A stretch of DNA of 64,000 nucleotides from Rhodococcus sp. 4CII (GCF_014256275.1 NZ_JACCFE010000002.1:5436001-5500000); one strand, 5' to 3'. Numbered from the stretch's first letter, positions 10,654 to 19,410 are shown. The notes: generated from the letters alone by a model not told the origin. Program-made: numbers and translations.

Positions 10654-10860
10654 TCAGTGTCCGGCCGGCATCAGCATCCAGGCGGCGAGGTAGACGAGCG
10701 CCGCGGTGCCGCCGGTGACGAACGTCGCGACGACGGTGAGCAGGCGGACGAGGTTGACGTCCACGGAGAAGTATTCGGCGATGCCGCCGCAGACGCCTGC
10801 GAGCATCTTCTGATTGTCGGAGCGGATGAACTGGCGGGGAGTGTTGCTGTCGAATGTCAT
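10654..10860 (-). CDS. PspC-domain membrane protein
   Basis: A 68-residue protein made up almost entirely of a PspC domain: RQFIRSDNQKMLAGVCGGIA followed by the AEYF..D..LVRLLTVV pattern and one hydrophobic segment, ALVYLAAWMLMPA. PspC domains are envelope-stress-related membrane modules. The ATG at 10860 has an AAGG ribosome binding site; a start 36 bases upstream is less likely. It converges on groEL2 and is divergent from the PPK2 remnant. Confidence 0.85.
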   Translation of the reverse strand: MTFDSNTPRQFIRSDNQKMLAGVCGGIAEYFSVDVNLVRLLTVVATFVTGGTAALVYLAAWMLMPAGH

Positions 10861-11011
10861 GCCTTCATCCTGGTCGGAGTGGCCGGCCGCGCGCATCGGG
10901 ATGTACCCCGATCTCGACCCTGGACTTTCACCCTGAGCCTGCGCGCCGTGCCGTCCTGTCGTTCACGTCTGCGACACCGCGACGACGCCTGGGGCGGTTA
11001 GATTTCGGCGC

Positions 11012-11586
11012 ATGACTGACCTCGAGGAACATCCGGGTTTCCTCAGCGCCTTCGCGGATCTGTCCACCGCCGTCGATCTGCGGGACACCTCCGCGTTCAC
11101 CGTCAACGACGAGGACGACGACGATCCGGTTCTGCTCACCGCGCCGGAGTCGAGAGGGTGATGGGCTTCTGCACCGACGAGCAGTACTCCCGATTCCTGC
11201 ATCAGGCGCCGCTGTTCGAGCAGATGCTGGTCGACGAGGGCACCAGTCTGGTCAAGCTGTGGTTCTCGGTGTCGCCGCTCGAACAACGCACCCGGTTCGC
11301 GATCCGTCAGGTCGATCCGGTGCGCCAATGGAAATTGTCGCCGATGGACATTGCCTCGCTGGACAAATGGTCGGCTTATACCGCAGCCAAAGAGGATATG
11401 TTTCGTTTCACCGATACCGATATCACACCGTGGACTGTCATCAAGAGCAACGACAAGAAAAGGGCCCGTATCAATGGCACGAAGTATGTTTTGTCGCTGT
11501 TCGATTACGAGAACAAGGACCTCGGCGTGGTCGGCACGGTAGATCCGCTGGTAGTAGCACGTGCGAATGAGGTAATTGAGGAATAA
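11012..11586 (+). pseudogene. Polyphosphate kinase 2, internally deleted and out of frame
   Basis: The N-terminal piece (ATG 11012, opening MTDLEEHPGFLSAF) runs about 43 codons, then joins a C-terminal PPK2 piece in a different frame. The downstream frame reads RAGVERVMGFCTDEQYS and continues with QWKLSPMDIASLDKW and PWTVIKSNDKKRAR, all PPK2 hallmarks. Between them the roughly 130 residues with Walker A (GRDAAGKGG in relatives) and Walker B (FDRSWYNR) are missing. The first frame stops at TGA 11159-11161 and the second could start only at GTG 11158. The product cannot be an active kinase. Base composition from about 11330 on is more AT-rich than its neighbours. Confidence 0.85.
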
Positions 11587-11729
11587 CCAGGCAATCAAAC
11601 AGTGGACGCCTGCGTAACAGTTCGAAATGTTATGAAATTTTTCTTTGGCTGATGCTTCACGTCCGGTACAAAGGACGAAGCGTCATGAAGGGCGCGGAGC
11701 AAAACCCAACACGACGATCAGGAGTTTTT

Positions 11730-11810
11730 ATGTTCTCTTCGGAAATCATGAGCTTTCTGCAGATCATTCAGACCCTGCTGCCCCTCCTCTCCGGATCAAT
11801 GGGGGGATAG
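11730..11810 (+). CDS. Very small hydrophobic peptide (26 aa)
   Basis: A short frame with an excellent AGGAG ribosome binding site five bases before its ATG encodes a 26-residue peptide starting MFSSEIMSFLQIIQTLLPLL and ending in SGSMGG. A single amphipathic or membrane helix is likely. An in-frame ATG at 11685 would extend it to 41 residues but has a poor ribosome binding site. A hairpin follows at 11828. Position after groEL2 and a ppk2 gene and directly before a mycolyltransferase recalls the corynebacterial porH-porA locus, but the peptide is shorter and similarity cannot be shown here. Confidence 0.5.
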   Translation: MFSSEIMSFLQIIQTLLPLLSGSMGG

Positions 11811-11827
11811 ACCCGAACTTCACTGAC

Positions 11828-11861
11828 ACTGGGGCCCACATGCGACACTGTGGGCCCCAGT
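11828..11861 (+). terminator. Hairpin terminator after the small peptide gene
   Basis: A perfect 13-bp stem (ACTGGGGCCCACA and its complement) with an eight-base loop begins 17 bases after the small-peptide stop codon. There is no strong U tract, so it may act as an attenuator or a partial terminator before the mycolyltransferase gene. Confidence 0.7.
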
Positions 11862-11908
11862 TCGGTGCTCGGACAGTGTGCGAGCAGCGCCCAGACGGAA
11901 GGTGAAGG

Positions 11909-12952
11909 ATGGTCAACCGCACTGCAGCGGGTAGGTACGGGGTCAGGGTGGCGCTCGCGGTCGCGCTGACGGCGGCGATTCCCTGCCTCGGAGTCCAGGC
12001 GTCCGCCTCCGCCGATCCCGCGGAGGCCACGGCCGTCGCGGACGGTGGCTCCCACCTGGTGAGCACCGACCGGATCGACGACCGCCAGTTGACCATGCAC
12101 GTGTACTCGGCGTCGATGGACCGGGACATCCCGTTGCGGGTGATCACTCCCGCGGACACGAGCGCACCGAGGCCCACGCTGTACCTGCTCAACGGTGCGG
12201 GCGGCGGGGAGGACTCCGCCACGTGGCAGGCCAAGACCGACGTCGTCGGCTTCTTCGCCGACAAGAACGTCAACGTCGTCACGCCCATGGAGGGCGCGTT
12301 CAGTTACTACACGGACTGGGAGAAGACCGACCCGGAACTGGGCAACAACAAGTGGACGACGTTCCTCACGCAGGAACTGCCGCCGATCGTCGACTCGGCG
12401 CTCGGAACCGACGGCGTCAATTCGATCGCCGGTATCTCGATGGCGGGTAGCTCCGTGCTGAGTCTGGCGCAGGCGGCTCCCGACCTCTACAAGAGCGTCG
12501 GGGCCTACAGCGGCTGCGCGATGACGAGCACCGACCCCGGCCGCACGTACGTACGCATGGTCGTCGAGGGCCGCGGTGGCGGCGACAGCTCCAACATGTG
12601 GGGACCGATCGACGGACCGGGCTGGGCGGCCAACGACCCGTACATCAACGCGGAGAAGCTGCGCGGCCTCGACATCTACGTCAGCAACGGCACGGGTCTT
12701 CCCGGCCCCGGCGACCAGCTGAACGGACCGGGGATCAACGGGGACGTCGGCACGCTCGCCAACCAGATCCTCCTCGGCGGCGCCATCGAAGCCGCCACCA
12801 ACCAGTGCACCCACGCCCTGGCCGACAAGCTGAACGAACTGCAGATCCCCGCGACGTTCGACTTCCGGCCCACCGGCACGCACTCGTGGTCGTACTGGGA
12901 AGAAGACCTCCACAAGTCGTGGCCGATGCTCGCAGCGTCGATCGGCTTGTAG
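11909..12952 (+). CDS. Antigen 85-type mycolyltransferase/esterase, secreted
   Basis: A 347-residue exported protein with a signal peptide of about 36 residues (VRVALAVALTAAIPCLG, then ASASA). The mature part is an alpha/beta-hydrolase of the mycolyltransferase family: oxyanion region PTLYLLNGAGGGEDSATW, nucleophile elbow GISMAGSS, and the catalytic histidine in GTHSWSYWEEDL near the C-terminus. Family members transfer mycolic acids between trehalose monomycolates or onto arabinogalactan in the outer envelope. Start ATG has a GGAAGGTGAAGG leader. Confidence 0.9.
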   Translation: MVNRTAAGRYGVRVALAVALTAAIPCLGVQASASADPAEATAVADGGSHLVSTDRIDDRQLTMHVYSASMDRDIPLRVITPADTSAPRPTLYLLNGAGGGEDSATWQAKTDVVGFFADKNVNVVTPMEGAFSYYTDWEKTDPELGNNKWTTFLTQELPPIVDSALGTDGVNSIAGISMAGSSVLSLAQAAPDLYKSVGAYSGCAMTSTDPGRTYVRMVVEGRGGGDSSNMWGPIDGPGWAANDPYINAEKLRGLDIYVSNGTGLPGPGDQLNGPGINGDVGTLANQILLGGAIEAATNQCTHALADKLNELQIPATFDFRPTGTHSWSYWEEDLHKSWPMLAASIGL

Positions 12953-12971
12953 CGTCCGGTCTCGGAAACGA

Positions 12972-13008
12972 CTCGACCCCCGCAGATCCCGGATCTGCGG
13001 GGGTCGAG
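12972..13008. terminator. Hairpin terminator after mycolyltransferase
   Basis: CTCGACCCCCGCAGATCC and its exact complement form an 18-bp stem almost without a loop, between the mycolyltransferase stop and the next start. Confidence 0.85.
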
Positions 13009-13025
13009 CCGTCTAGTCTGACGAA

Positions 13026-13859
13026 GTGGAGACCGTACCGATCCAGATGCCCGACGGAACCACCACTCCGGTCCGCCTGTTTCCCGGACCCGACGAGGCC
13101 CCCGTGGTCGTGGTGTTTCCCGGTCTGGGAATTCCCGCCGGCTACTACGAACCGTTCGCCGAGGAACTGGTGTCCCGCGGTTTCAACGCGGCGATCGGCG
13201 AGCTCCGCGGGCAGGGCGACAGTCGCCCCCGCCCGAGCAGTTCCAGCACGTACGGCTACCAGGAACTGGTGTCCCTCGACTTTCCCGCGATCTTCGAAGT
13301 GGTGCGGGAACGGTTTCCCGCGGCGACGCCGTTCCTGTTGGGCCACAGCATGGGCGGTCAGCTCGGCGTGATGTACGCCGCCCGGATCCGGGGCCGGCTC
13401 GGCGGGATCGTGCTCGTCGCGTCGGGGTCGCCGTATCACCGAGGATTTCCCGGGATACACGCCCCGCGGCTGCTGGTGGGTGCTGCGGCGATGTCGATGA
13501 CGGCCAATCTGGCGGGGTTCTGGCCCGGCGACAAACTCGATATCGGCGGGTTCGGGCGGCAGTCGAAGGTGCTCATCACCGATTGGTCGCGATTCGCCCG
13601 CACCGGCAAGATCGAACCCGACGGTGCCGACATCGACTACGAGGAACGCATCGCGCGGCTGAAGCTGCCCGTGCTGTCCGTGACCGTCGAGGGTGACGAT
13701 CTGGCGCCGGCGTCGTCAGCGAAGAACCTCCTCGCGAAGCTGCCGAACGCCGACGTCACCCTGTGGCACCAGCCGCAGCCCCTGGGCCACAACGGATGGA
13801 TCCGCGACCCGGCGAGCACCGTCGACCGGATCGCGGAGTGGATCCACGACCACACCTGA
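13026..13859 (+). CDS. Alpha/beta hydrolase
   Basis: A 277-residue cytoplasmic alpha/beta-fold hydrolase. The oxyanion segment VVVFPGLGIPAGYYEPFAEE, the nucleophile elbow LLGHSMGGQLG and a C-terminal QPLGHNGW histidine region give a complete catalytic triad arrangement. The start is GTG at 13026. It resembles serine aminopeptidase/monoacylglycerol-lipase-like proteins; the substrate is unknown. It is separated from the mycolyltransferase by a hairpin and converges on the prolyl oligopeptidase gene across a perfect palindrome. Confidence 0.85.
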   Translation: METVPIQMPDGTTTPVRLFPGPDEAPVVVVFPGLGIPAGYYEPFAEELVSRGFNAAIGELRGQGDSRPRPSSSSTYGYQELVSLDFPAIFEVVRERFPAATPFLLGHSMGGQLGVMYAARIRGRLGGIVLVASGSPYHRGFPGIHAPRLLVGAAAMSMTANLAGFWPGDKLDIGGFGRQSKVLITDWSRFARTGKIEPDGADIDYEERIARLKLPVLSVTVEGDDLAPASSAKNLLAKLPNADVTLWHQPQPLGHNGWIRDPASTVDRIAEWIHDHT

Positions 13860-13860
13860 C

Positions 13861-13904
13861 CCGTGAGTACTTCTCAACCGCCGGCGGTTGAGAAGTACTC
13901 ACGG
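13861..13904. repeat. Perfect 44-bp intergenic palindrome (family element A)
   Basis: A loopless perfect palindrome, arm CCGTGAGTACTTCTCAACCG, centre CCGG. It sits between the stop codons of two convergent genes and can terminate in both directions. The arm start GTGAGTACTT and the core ACCGCC/GGCGGT recur at 19407-19447, and a related core occurs at 37880-37925. Confidence 0.95.
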
Positions 13905-13911
13905 CAGGTAC

Positions 13912-15933
13912 TCACGGGCGGGTGAGCATCTCCCACAAGAACGTGAAGGTCAGGGCTGACTTGAATGCGGCCTGCGCGTTGTCGGCGGCGCCGCCGTGGC
14001 CGCCCTCGATGTTCTCGTAATACCAGACCTCGTGGCCCTGCTCCTCGAGCAGTGCGGTCATCTTGCGGGCGTGGCCCGGGTGAACGCGGTCGTCCCGGGT
14101 GGACGTGGTGACGAGAATCGGCGGGTAGTCCGCGGTCGCGTCGGTGTTCTGATACGGCGAGTATTCGCTGATGAACTTCCAGTCGTCCGGGTCGTCCGGA
14201 TCGCCGTATTCGGCCATCCACGACGCCCCGGCGAGGAGCAGGTGGTACCGCTTCATGTCGAGGAGCGGCACCTGGCACACGATCGCCCCGAACAGTTCCG
14301 GGTAGCGGGTCAGCATGACGCCCATGAGAAGTCCGCCGTTGCTGCCGCCCTGGATCCCGAGTTGCTTCGACGTGGTGATGCCCCGGGCCACGAGGTCGCG
14401 GGCGACCGCGGCGAAGTCCTCGAACGCCTTGTGGCGGCCCTCGCGGATCGCCTGGGTGTGCCACGACGGACCGTATTCGCCGCCGCCGCGGATGTTCGCG
14501 ACGACGTAGGCGCCGCCCCGTTCGAGCCACGCGAACCCGACCGAACCGCTGTACCCCGGAACCATCGAATTCTCGAAGCCGCCGTACCCGTACAGCATGG
14601 TGGGGCAGGGGCCCGTCACGTCGTCGCGGCGCACCACGAAATAGGGGATCTCGGTTCCGTCGTCGGACACCGCGAAATGCTGCGATACCGACATGCCGTC
14701 CGCGTCGAAGAACGACGGCGCCTGCTTCACCGCCTCCAACGGACCGCCGACTGTGCCGTACAGCAGGGTCGCCGGAGTCGTGAAGCCGCTGGAGTTGACG
14801 AAGAAGCTGTCGCCGGTGCGTGCATCGGTGCTGATGATCCCGCTCGCCGTCAGTTCGGGCACACCGTCGAGCGGCTTCTCCTCCCACCCCGTGTCGTTCG
14901 GGGTGAGCACCGACAGCTTGGTCTGAACGTCCGACAGTCGCACGAGGAGGAGGTGGTTCCGGGTCCACGTTCCCTGCTCGAGGGAGGTGTGCTCGTCCGG
15001 GGTGAACAGGGGAGTCAGCTCGCGTGACCCGGCGAGGAAGTCGGCGTAGTTCGCGGCGAGCAGCGACCCGGCCGGGTAGACGGTGCCGTCCACGTCCCAA
15101 TCGGTGCGCGGACGGATGGTCAGCCACTCGCGGTACACGGACGAGCCCGCGTCGTCCGGGGTGTCGATCCGGACCTTCGACCCGTCCGGGAGCAGTTGGT
15201 AGCGCTCGGAGTTGTAGAAGTCCATGGACCGGCCGACGAAGTGCCGCTCGTATCCGGGGGTGTCGTCGTACGATGCGCCGACGGACACATCGGTGGTCTC
15301 GCCCTCGAAGACGGTGACCGCGTCGGCGAGCGGCGTGCCGCGATGCCAGCGCTTCGCGATCCTCGGGTAGCCGGAGTCGGTCATCGAGCCCTCGCCGAAA
15401 TCGGTCCCGACGTACACGGTGTCCGTGTCGATCCAGCTGATGCTGGTCTTCGCCTCGGGGACGTCGAATGCGTCCTCGCCGCCGACGAATTCACGCTTCT
15501 CGATGTCGAATTCGCGTACCACGGACGCGTCGGCGCCACCCCGCGAGAACGACAGCAGGGCCCGCGTCTGCGCCGGTCGCAGCACGGTGGCGCCGGCCCA
15601 CACCCAGTTCTCGTCCTCGCGGTCGGCGAGCGCGTCGACGTCGAGCAGAACGTCCCATTCGGGGGTGTCGGTGCGGTACTGCTCCAGCGTGGTGCGGCGC
15701 CAGATGCCGCGCTTGTGTTCGCCGTCGCGCCAGAAGTTGTACAGGTACTCGCCCCGCATCCCGGCGTAGGGGATCCGGTCGTCGGTGTCGAGGACGTCCA
15801 GGATCCGGCTTTCGAGCGCGGAGAACGCGGCGTTCTCGGTGTACTCGGCGAGGGTGCGGGCATTACGCTCCCGCACCCAGTCGAGTGATCGGTCCGCGGT
15901 GACATCTTCGAGCCAGAGGAAGGGATCCGTCAT
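13912..15933 (-). CDS. Prolyl oligopeptidase family serine peptidase (S9A)
   Basis: A 673-residue enzyme of the expected size. It opens MTDPFLWLEDVTADRSLDWV, the typical N-terminal segment before the seven-bladed propeller, and carries the catalytic serine in IQGGSNGGLLMGVML, the aspartate in the TSTRDDRVHPGHARKM segment and the histidine in ENIEGGHGG. It cleaves short proline-containing peptides or related substrates in the cytoplasm. A homologous gene occupies the same relative position between groEL2 and lpd in M. tuberculosis (Rv0457c). Divergent from lpd. Confidence 0.93.
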   Translation of the reverse strand: MTDPFLWLEDVTADRSLDWVRERNARTLAEYTENAAFSALESRILDVLDTDDRIPYAGMRGEYLYNFWRDGEHKRGIWRRTTLEQYRTDTPEWDVLLDVDALADREDENWVWAGATVLRPAQTRALLSFSRGGADASVVREFDIEKREFVGGEDAFDVPEAKTSISWIDTDTVYVGTDFGEGSMTDSGYPRIAKRWHRGTPLADAVTVFEGETTDVSVGASYDDTPGYERHFVGRSMDFYNSERYQLLPDGSKVRIDTPDDAGSSVYREWLTIRPRTDWDVDGTVYPAGSLLAANYADFLAGSRELTPLFTPDEHTSLEQGTWTRNHLLLVRLSDVQTKLSVLTPNDTGWEEKPLDGVPELTASGIISTDARTGDSFFVNSSGFTTPATLLYGTVGGPLEAVKQAPSFFDADGMSVSQHFAVSDDGTEIPYFVVRRDDVTGPCPTMLYGYGGFENSMVPGYSGSVGFAWLERGGAYVVANIRGGGEYGPSWHTQAIREGRHKAFEDFAAVARDLVARGITTSKQLGIQGGSNGGLLMGVMLTRYPELFGAIVCQVPLLDMKRYHLLLAGASWMAEYGDPDDPDDWKFISEYSPYQNTDATADYPPILVTTSTRDDRVHPGHARKMTALLEEQGHEVWYYENIEGGHGGAADNAQAAFKSALTFTFLWEMLTRP

Positions 15934-16057
15934 GACGTCATTCTTGCAGGAGGTGTTGTGCCTGGTCGCGGCGGCAAAGGTGTGACGGGTGAGGCTACTC
16001 GCGGGTAATACGACCGCGGTGCGACAGAGATTCCGGACGGGACTACCCTGAACAACC

Positions 16058-17473
16058 GTGACCTCACACTATGACGTCGTTGTCCTCGGAGCCGGTCCCG
16101 GTGGGTACGTCGCTGCTATCCGCGCGGCACAACTCGGACTGAGCACTGCCATCATCGAGCAGAAGTACTGGGGTGGTGTGTGCCTGAACGTGGGCTGCAT
16201 CCCCTCGAAGGCTCTTCTCCGCAATGCCGAACTTGCGCATCTCTTCACAAAAGAGGCCAAGCTGTTCGGTATCTCGGGTGAGGCGTCCTTCGACTTCGGC
16301 GCCGCGTTCGATCGCAGCCGCAAGGTTGCCGAGGGCCGCGTCAAGGGCATTCACTTCTTGATGAAGAAGAACAAGATCCCCGAGTACGACGGCAAGGGCA
16401 CCTTCACCGATGCCAACACCATCGAGGTCGAGCTCACCAAGGGTGGCACCGAGACGATCACGTTCGACAACGCGATCATCTCCACCGGCAGCACCACCAA
16501 GCTGCTGCCCGGCACCTCGCTGAGCAAGAACGTCGTCACCTACGAAGAGCAGATCATGACCCGGGAGCTGCCCGGATCGATCCTCATCGTCGGCGCCGGC
16601 GCGATCGGCATGGAGTTCGGGTACGTCCTGAAGAACTACGGGGTCGACGTCACCATCGTCGAGTTCCTCGACCGCGCGCTGCCCAACGAAGACGCGGACG
16701 TCTCCAAGGAAATCGAGAAGCAGTACAAGAAGCTGGGCGTCAAGGTTGTCACCGGCGCCGCCGTGCAGAGCATCGACGACGACGGCTCCAAGGTCACCGT
16801 CGCGATCAAGAACAACAAGTCCGGCGAGATCGAGACCGTCGTGGTCGACAAGGTCATGCAGTCCGTCGGCTTCGCCCCGCGCGTCGAGGGCTTCGGTCTG
16901 GAGAAGACCGGGGTGCAGCTCACCGACCGCGGTGCCATCGGCATCACCAACACGATGCAGACCAACGTGCCGCACATCTACGCCATCGGCGACGTGACGG
17001 CCAAGCTGCAGCTCGCGCACGTCGCGGAGGCGCAGGCCGTCGTCGCGGCCGAGACCATCGGTGGCGCGGAGACCCTGCCGATCGACGACTACCGGATGAT
17101 GCCGCGCGCCACGTTCTGCCAGCCGCAGGTCGCGAGCTTCGGTCTGACCGAGCAGCAGGCCCGGGAAGAAGCTGCTGCCCGAGGTTCCGACATCAAGGTT
17201 GCGACGTTCCCGTTTGCCGCGAACGGCAAGGCGCACGGCCTCGGTGACGCCACCGGTTTCGTCAAGCTGATCGCTGACACGAAGTACGGCGAGCTGATCG
17301 GTGGACACCTCATCGGCCCCGACGTCTCCGAGTTGCTGCCCGAGCTGACCCTCGCGCAGAAGTGGGACCTCACCGTCAACGAGCTGGCCCGCAACGTGCA
17401 CACGCACCCGACGCTGTCCGAGGCCTTGCAGGAGGCCATCCACGGTCTCGCCGGGCACATGATCAACTTCTGA
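16058..17473 (+). CDS. lpd: Dihydrolipoyl dehydrogenase
   Basis: A 471-residue flavoprotein disulfide reductase. FAD site VVLGAGPGGYVAAIRAAQLG, redox-active disulfide CLNVGCIPSKAL, NAD site ILIVGAGAIGMEFGYVL, and the C-terminal catalytic HTHPTLSEALQEA are all present. It reoxidises lipoamide in pyruvate and 2-oxoglutarate dehydrogenase complexes and, in mycobacteria, in peroxide defence. The start is GTG at 16058 (TSHYDVVVLG follows). A strong terminator lies downstream, so it is transcribed alone. Confidence 0.97.
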   Translation: MTSHYDVVVLGAGPGGYVAAIRAAQLGLSTAIIEQKYWGGVCLNVGCIPSKALLRNAELAHLFTKEAKLFGISGEASFDFGAAFDRSRKVAEGRVKGIHFLMKKNKIPEYDGKGTFTDANTIEVELTKGGTETITFDNAIISTGSTTKLLPGTSLSKNVVTYEEQIMTRELPGSILIVGAGAIGMEFGYVLKNYGVDVTIVEFLDRALPNEDADVSKEIEKQYKKLGVKVVTGAAVQSIDDDGSKVTVAIKNNKSGEIETVVVDKVMQSVGFAPRVEGFGLEKTGVQLTDRGAIGITNTMQTNVPHIYAIGDVTAKLQLAHVAEAQAVVAAETIGGAETLPIDDYRMMPRATFCQPQVASFGLTEQQAREEAAARGSDIKVATFPFAANGKAHGLGDATGFVKLIADTKYGELIGGHLIGPDVSELLPELTLAQKWDLTVNELARNVHTHPTLSEALQEAIHGLAGHMINF

Positions 17474-17484
17474 CTCGATCGCAC

Positions 17485-17518
17485 CGAGGGCCCGCACAGT
17501 CTTCTGTGCGGGCCCTCG
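17485..17518 (+). terminator. Rho-independent terminator after lpd
   Basis: CGAGGGCCCGCACAG and its exact complement form a 15-bp stem with a TCTT loop, 12 bases after the lpd stop codon. Confidence 0.95.
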
Positions 17519-17586
17519 TCGTGTCTCACCGGGTTGCTTCCGTGATCCCATGGCGAAGTGCCCGTTCCGGTGGCATCGTGGGGAAG

Positions 17587-18036
17587 ATGACCATGTCGGA
17601 CAGCACACCAGAAGGATCCGAGGGCGAGTACAGCCTGGACGAAGAGGACCAGCTGCAGCCGGAGGACACGTTGGTCGACCGAGGCGTGGACGACGTTCTC
17701 GACGAGGGGTATTCGCCGCCGGAGAAACCACTCGGGCTCGACGCGTTCGGAACGACGGCGGCCGAACAGCGTGAAGGGGAGACCCTCGATCAGCGGCTCG
17801 CGGAGGAAGAACCGGATCCGGCGTTCGACGAGGACGACGACGCGGAGATCCTCGACGACAACGAGGTCGGACGGCAGCGGTCGGGCAGGCTTCTCGCCGA
17901 GGACGAAGGTTCCGGGCCGGACGAGGAGAAGGATCTCGTGGCGTCCGATATCGGGATCGACGGGGGAGCGGCGTCGGCCGAGGAAGCCGCGGTCCACATC
18001 GTGGACGACGAGTCTGATCTCGACGATCTCAGCTGA
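17587..18036 (+). CDS. Acidic DUF5709-type protein
   Basis: A 149-residue, strongly acidic protein, rich in Asp and Glu, resembling actinobacterial DUF5709 proteins: SLDEEDQLQPEDTLVDRGVD near the N-terminus, then EGYSPPEKPLGLDAFGTTA and a repetitive Asp/Glu tail. No transmembrane segment, cysteine cluster or catalytic motif is visible; function is unknown. The ATG at 17587 has a GGGGAAG leader. Its last eight bases overlap the end of the convergent HxlR gene. Confidence 0.8.
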   Translation: MTMSDSTPEGSEGEYSLDEEDQLQPEDTLVDRGVDDVLDEGYSPPEKPLGLDAFGTTAAEQREGETLDQRLAEEEPDPAFDEDDDAEILDDNEVGRQRSGRLLAEDEGSGPDEEKDLVASDIGIDGGAASAEEAAVHIVDDESDLDDLS

Positions 18037-18439
18037 CGCCGCGACCGGCGTCGTACCTCTCCTGCGCCGCCAGGACGTCGGGTACGCGTGATTCGACCAG
18101 CTCGATGAGGCCGATGAGGCGTGAGCCGATCTCGGCGCCGAGCGGCGTGAGGCTGTATTCGACCTTCGGTGGAATCGCTTCGAGCACTTCGCGAATCACC
18201 AGGCCGTCTCGTTCGAGTGCCTGCAACGTCTGCGACAGCATGCGCTCGCTGACGCCGTCGACGCGTCGGCGGAGTGCGCTGAAGCGGTAGCTGCCCTCGG
18301 TCAGTGCCGCGAGCGCGAGCACTCCCCACCGGCCGGTGACGGTCTGCAGTGTTTCGCGCGAGGCGCAGTCTCGCGCGAAGACGTCGGCTTCGAGGGTGCG
18401 GTCTTCGCTTTCCTGTGCTGGGTGCGCGTGCTCGGACAT
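18029..18439 (-). CDS. HxlR/DUF24-family redox-type regulator (QorR-like)
   Basis: A 136-residue winged-helix repressor. The conserved N-terminal cysteine is present in RDCASRETLQTVTGRWGVLA, the position used for thiol or quinone sensing by YodB, HypR and QorR. The recognition helix region is FSALRRRVDGVSERMLSQTL. It is divergent from a quinone-oxidoreductase-like gene across a 122-base region containing repeats; QorR/qor2 of Corynebacterium glutamicum has the same arrangement, so autoregulation and control of the partner by quinones or diamide-type stress is likely. Confidence 0.88.
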   Translation of the reverse strand: MSEHAHPAQESEDRTLEADVFARDCASRETLQTVTGRWGVLALAALTEGSYRFSALRRRVDGVSERMLSQTLQALERDGLVIREVLEAIPPKVEYSLTPLGAEIGSRLIGLIELVESRVPDVLAAQERYDAGRGVS

Positions 18440-18466
18440 GCGTCCAGACTACCGCACGCAGAAGAA

Positions 18467-18506
18467 GCACTTACGTAACTGTTTGCACTTACGAAAAATT
18501 AGTGCA
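18467..18506. promoter_or_regulatory. Probable HxlR operator region
   Basis: GCACTTACG occurs twice (18467-18475 and 18485-18493), with 18-base periodicity, and the second copy pairs with a downstream TTAGTGC to form an inverted repeat. The spacing places dimer sites on one helix face between the divergent HxlR and quinone-reductase genes. Confidence 0.65.
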
Positions 18507-18561
18507 TGATGGAAAGTGAGCTTGATCGTCAACTCGCACCACTACGCGCTAGGAGTTCGTC

Positions 18562-19410
18562 ATGACCATCGCCGTCACAGGAGCAACCGGACACCTCGGA
18601 CGCCTCGTCGTCGAGGCACTGCTCGACAAAGGCACACCTGCCGCCGACATCGTCGCCGTGGTCCGCACCCCGGCCAAGGCCGCGGACCTGGCCGACAAGG
18701 GCGTCGATGTCCGCCAGGCGGAGTACGGCGACCGCGCCGCATTGGAGAAGGCGTTCGCCGGCGTCGACAAGCTGCTGCTCGTCTCGGGCAGTGACATCGG
18801 GCAACGGATTGCCCAGCACACCAACGTGATCGACGCCGCGGAGGCCGCCGGGGTCGGATTCCTCGCCTACACCAGCATCCTCGATGCGCAGAACTCTCCG
18901 CTCGGACTGGCCGTGGAACACCGTGGCACCGAGGACCGGCTGGCGACATCCGGAATCGACTTCGCCCTGCTCCGCAACGGCTGGTACTGGGAGAACTACC
19001 TCGGCAGCATTCCCGCGGCGCGTGAGACCGGTGCCCTGTTCGGCAGTGCCGGAACGGGTGTCGTGGCCGCGGCCGCCCGGAAGGACTACGCCGAGGCCGC
19101 CGCCGCGGTCCTGCTCGCCGACGCGCAGGCCGGCAAGGTATACGAACTCGGCGGCGACGAGCGCCTGACGTACAGCGAACTGGCCGACGTCATTTCCGGG
19201 GTACTCGGAAAGCCGGTGTCGTACAAGGATCTTCCGCAGTCCGAGTACGCTGCGGTGCTCGAGGGCGCCGGACTGCCCGCGCCGATCGCGAGCATGCTCG
19301 CCGACTCCGATGCGGGAGTGGCGGCCGGCGCCCTCGACACCGAGAGCGGTGACCTCCAGAGGCTGATCGGCCGCAAGTCGACCCCGGCCGCCCAAGCCTT
19401 CGGCCTGTGA
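18562..19410 (+). CDS. NmrA-like NAD(P)H:quinone oxidoreductase (QorB/Qor2 type)
   Basis: A 282-residue atypical short-chain dehydrogenase. It opens with the dinucleotide motif MTIAVTGATGHLGRLVVEAL and has the QorB-type segments FLAYTSILDAQNSPLGLA, RNGWYWENYLG and the C-terminal ELGGDERLTYSELA. QorB/YtfG enzymes reduce quinones with NADPH and protect against electrophiles. Divergence from the HxlR regulator supports this. The start ATG follows AGGAG. Its TGA stop lies inside the palindrome at 19407. Confidence 0.88.
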   Translation: MTIAVTGATGHLGRLVVEALLDKGTPAADIVAVVRTPAKAADLADKGVDVRQAEYGDRAALEKAFAGVDKLLLVSGSDIGQRIAQHTNVIDAAEAAGVGFLAYTSILDAQNSPLGLAVEHRGTEDRLATSGIDFALLRNGWYWENYLGSIPAARETGALFGSAGTGVVAAAARKDYAEAAAAVLLADAQAGKVYELGGDERLTYSELADVISGVLGKPVSYKDLPQSEYAAVLEGAGLPAPIASMLADSDAGVAAGALDTESGDLQRLIGRKSTPAAQAFGL

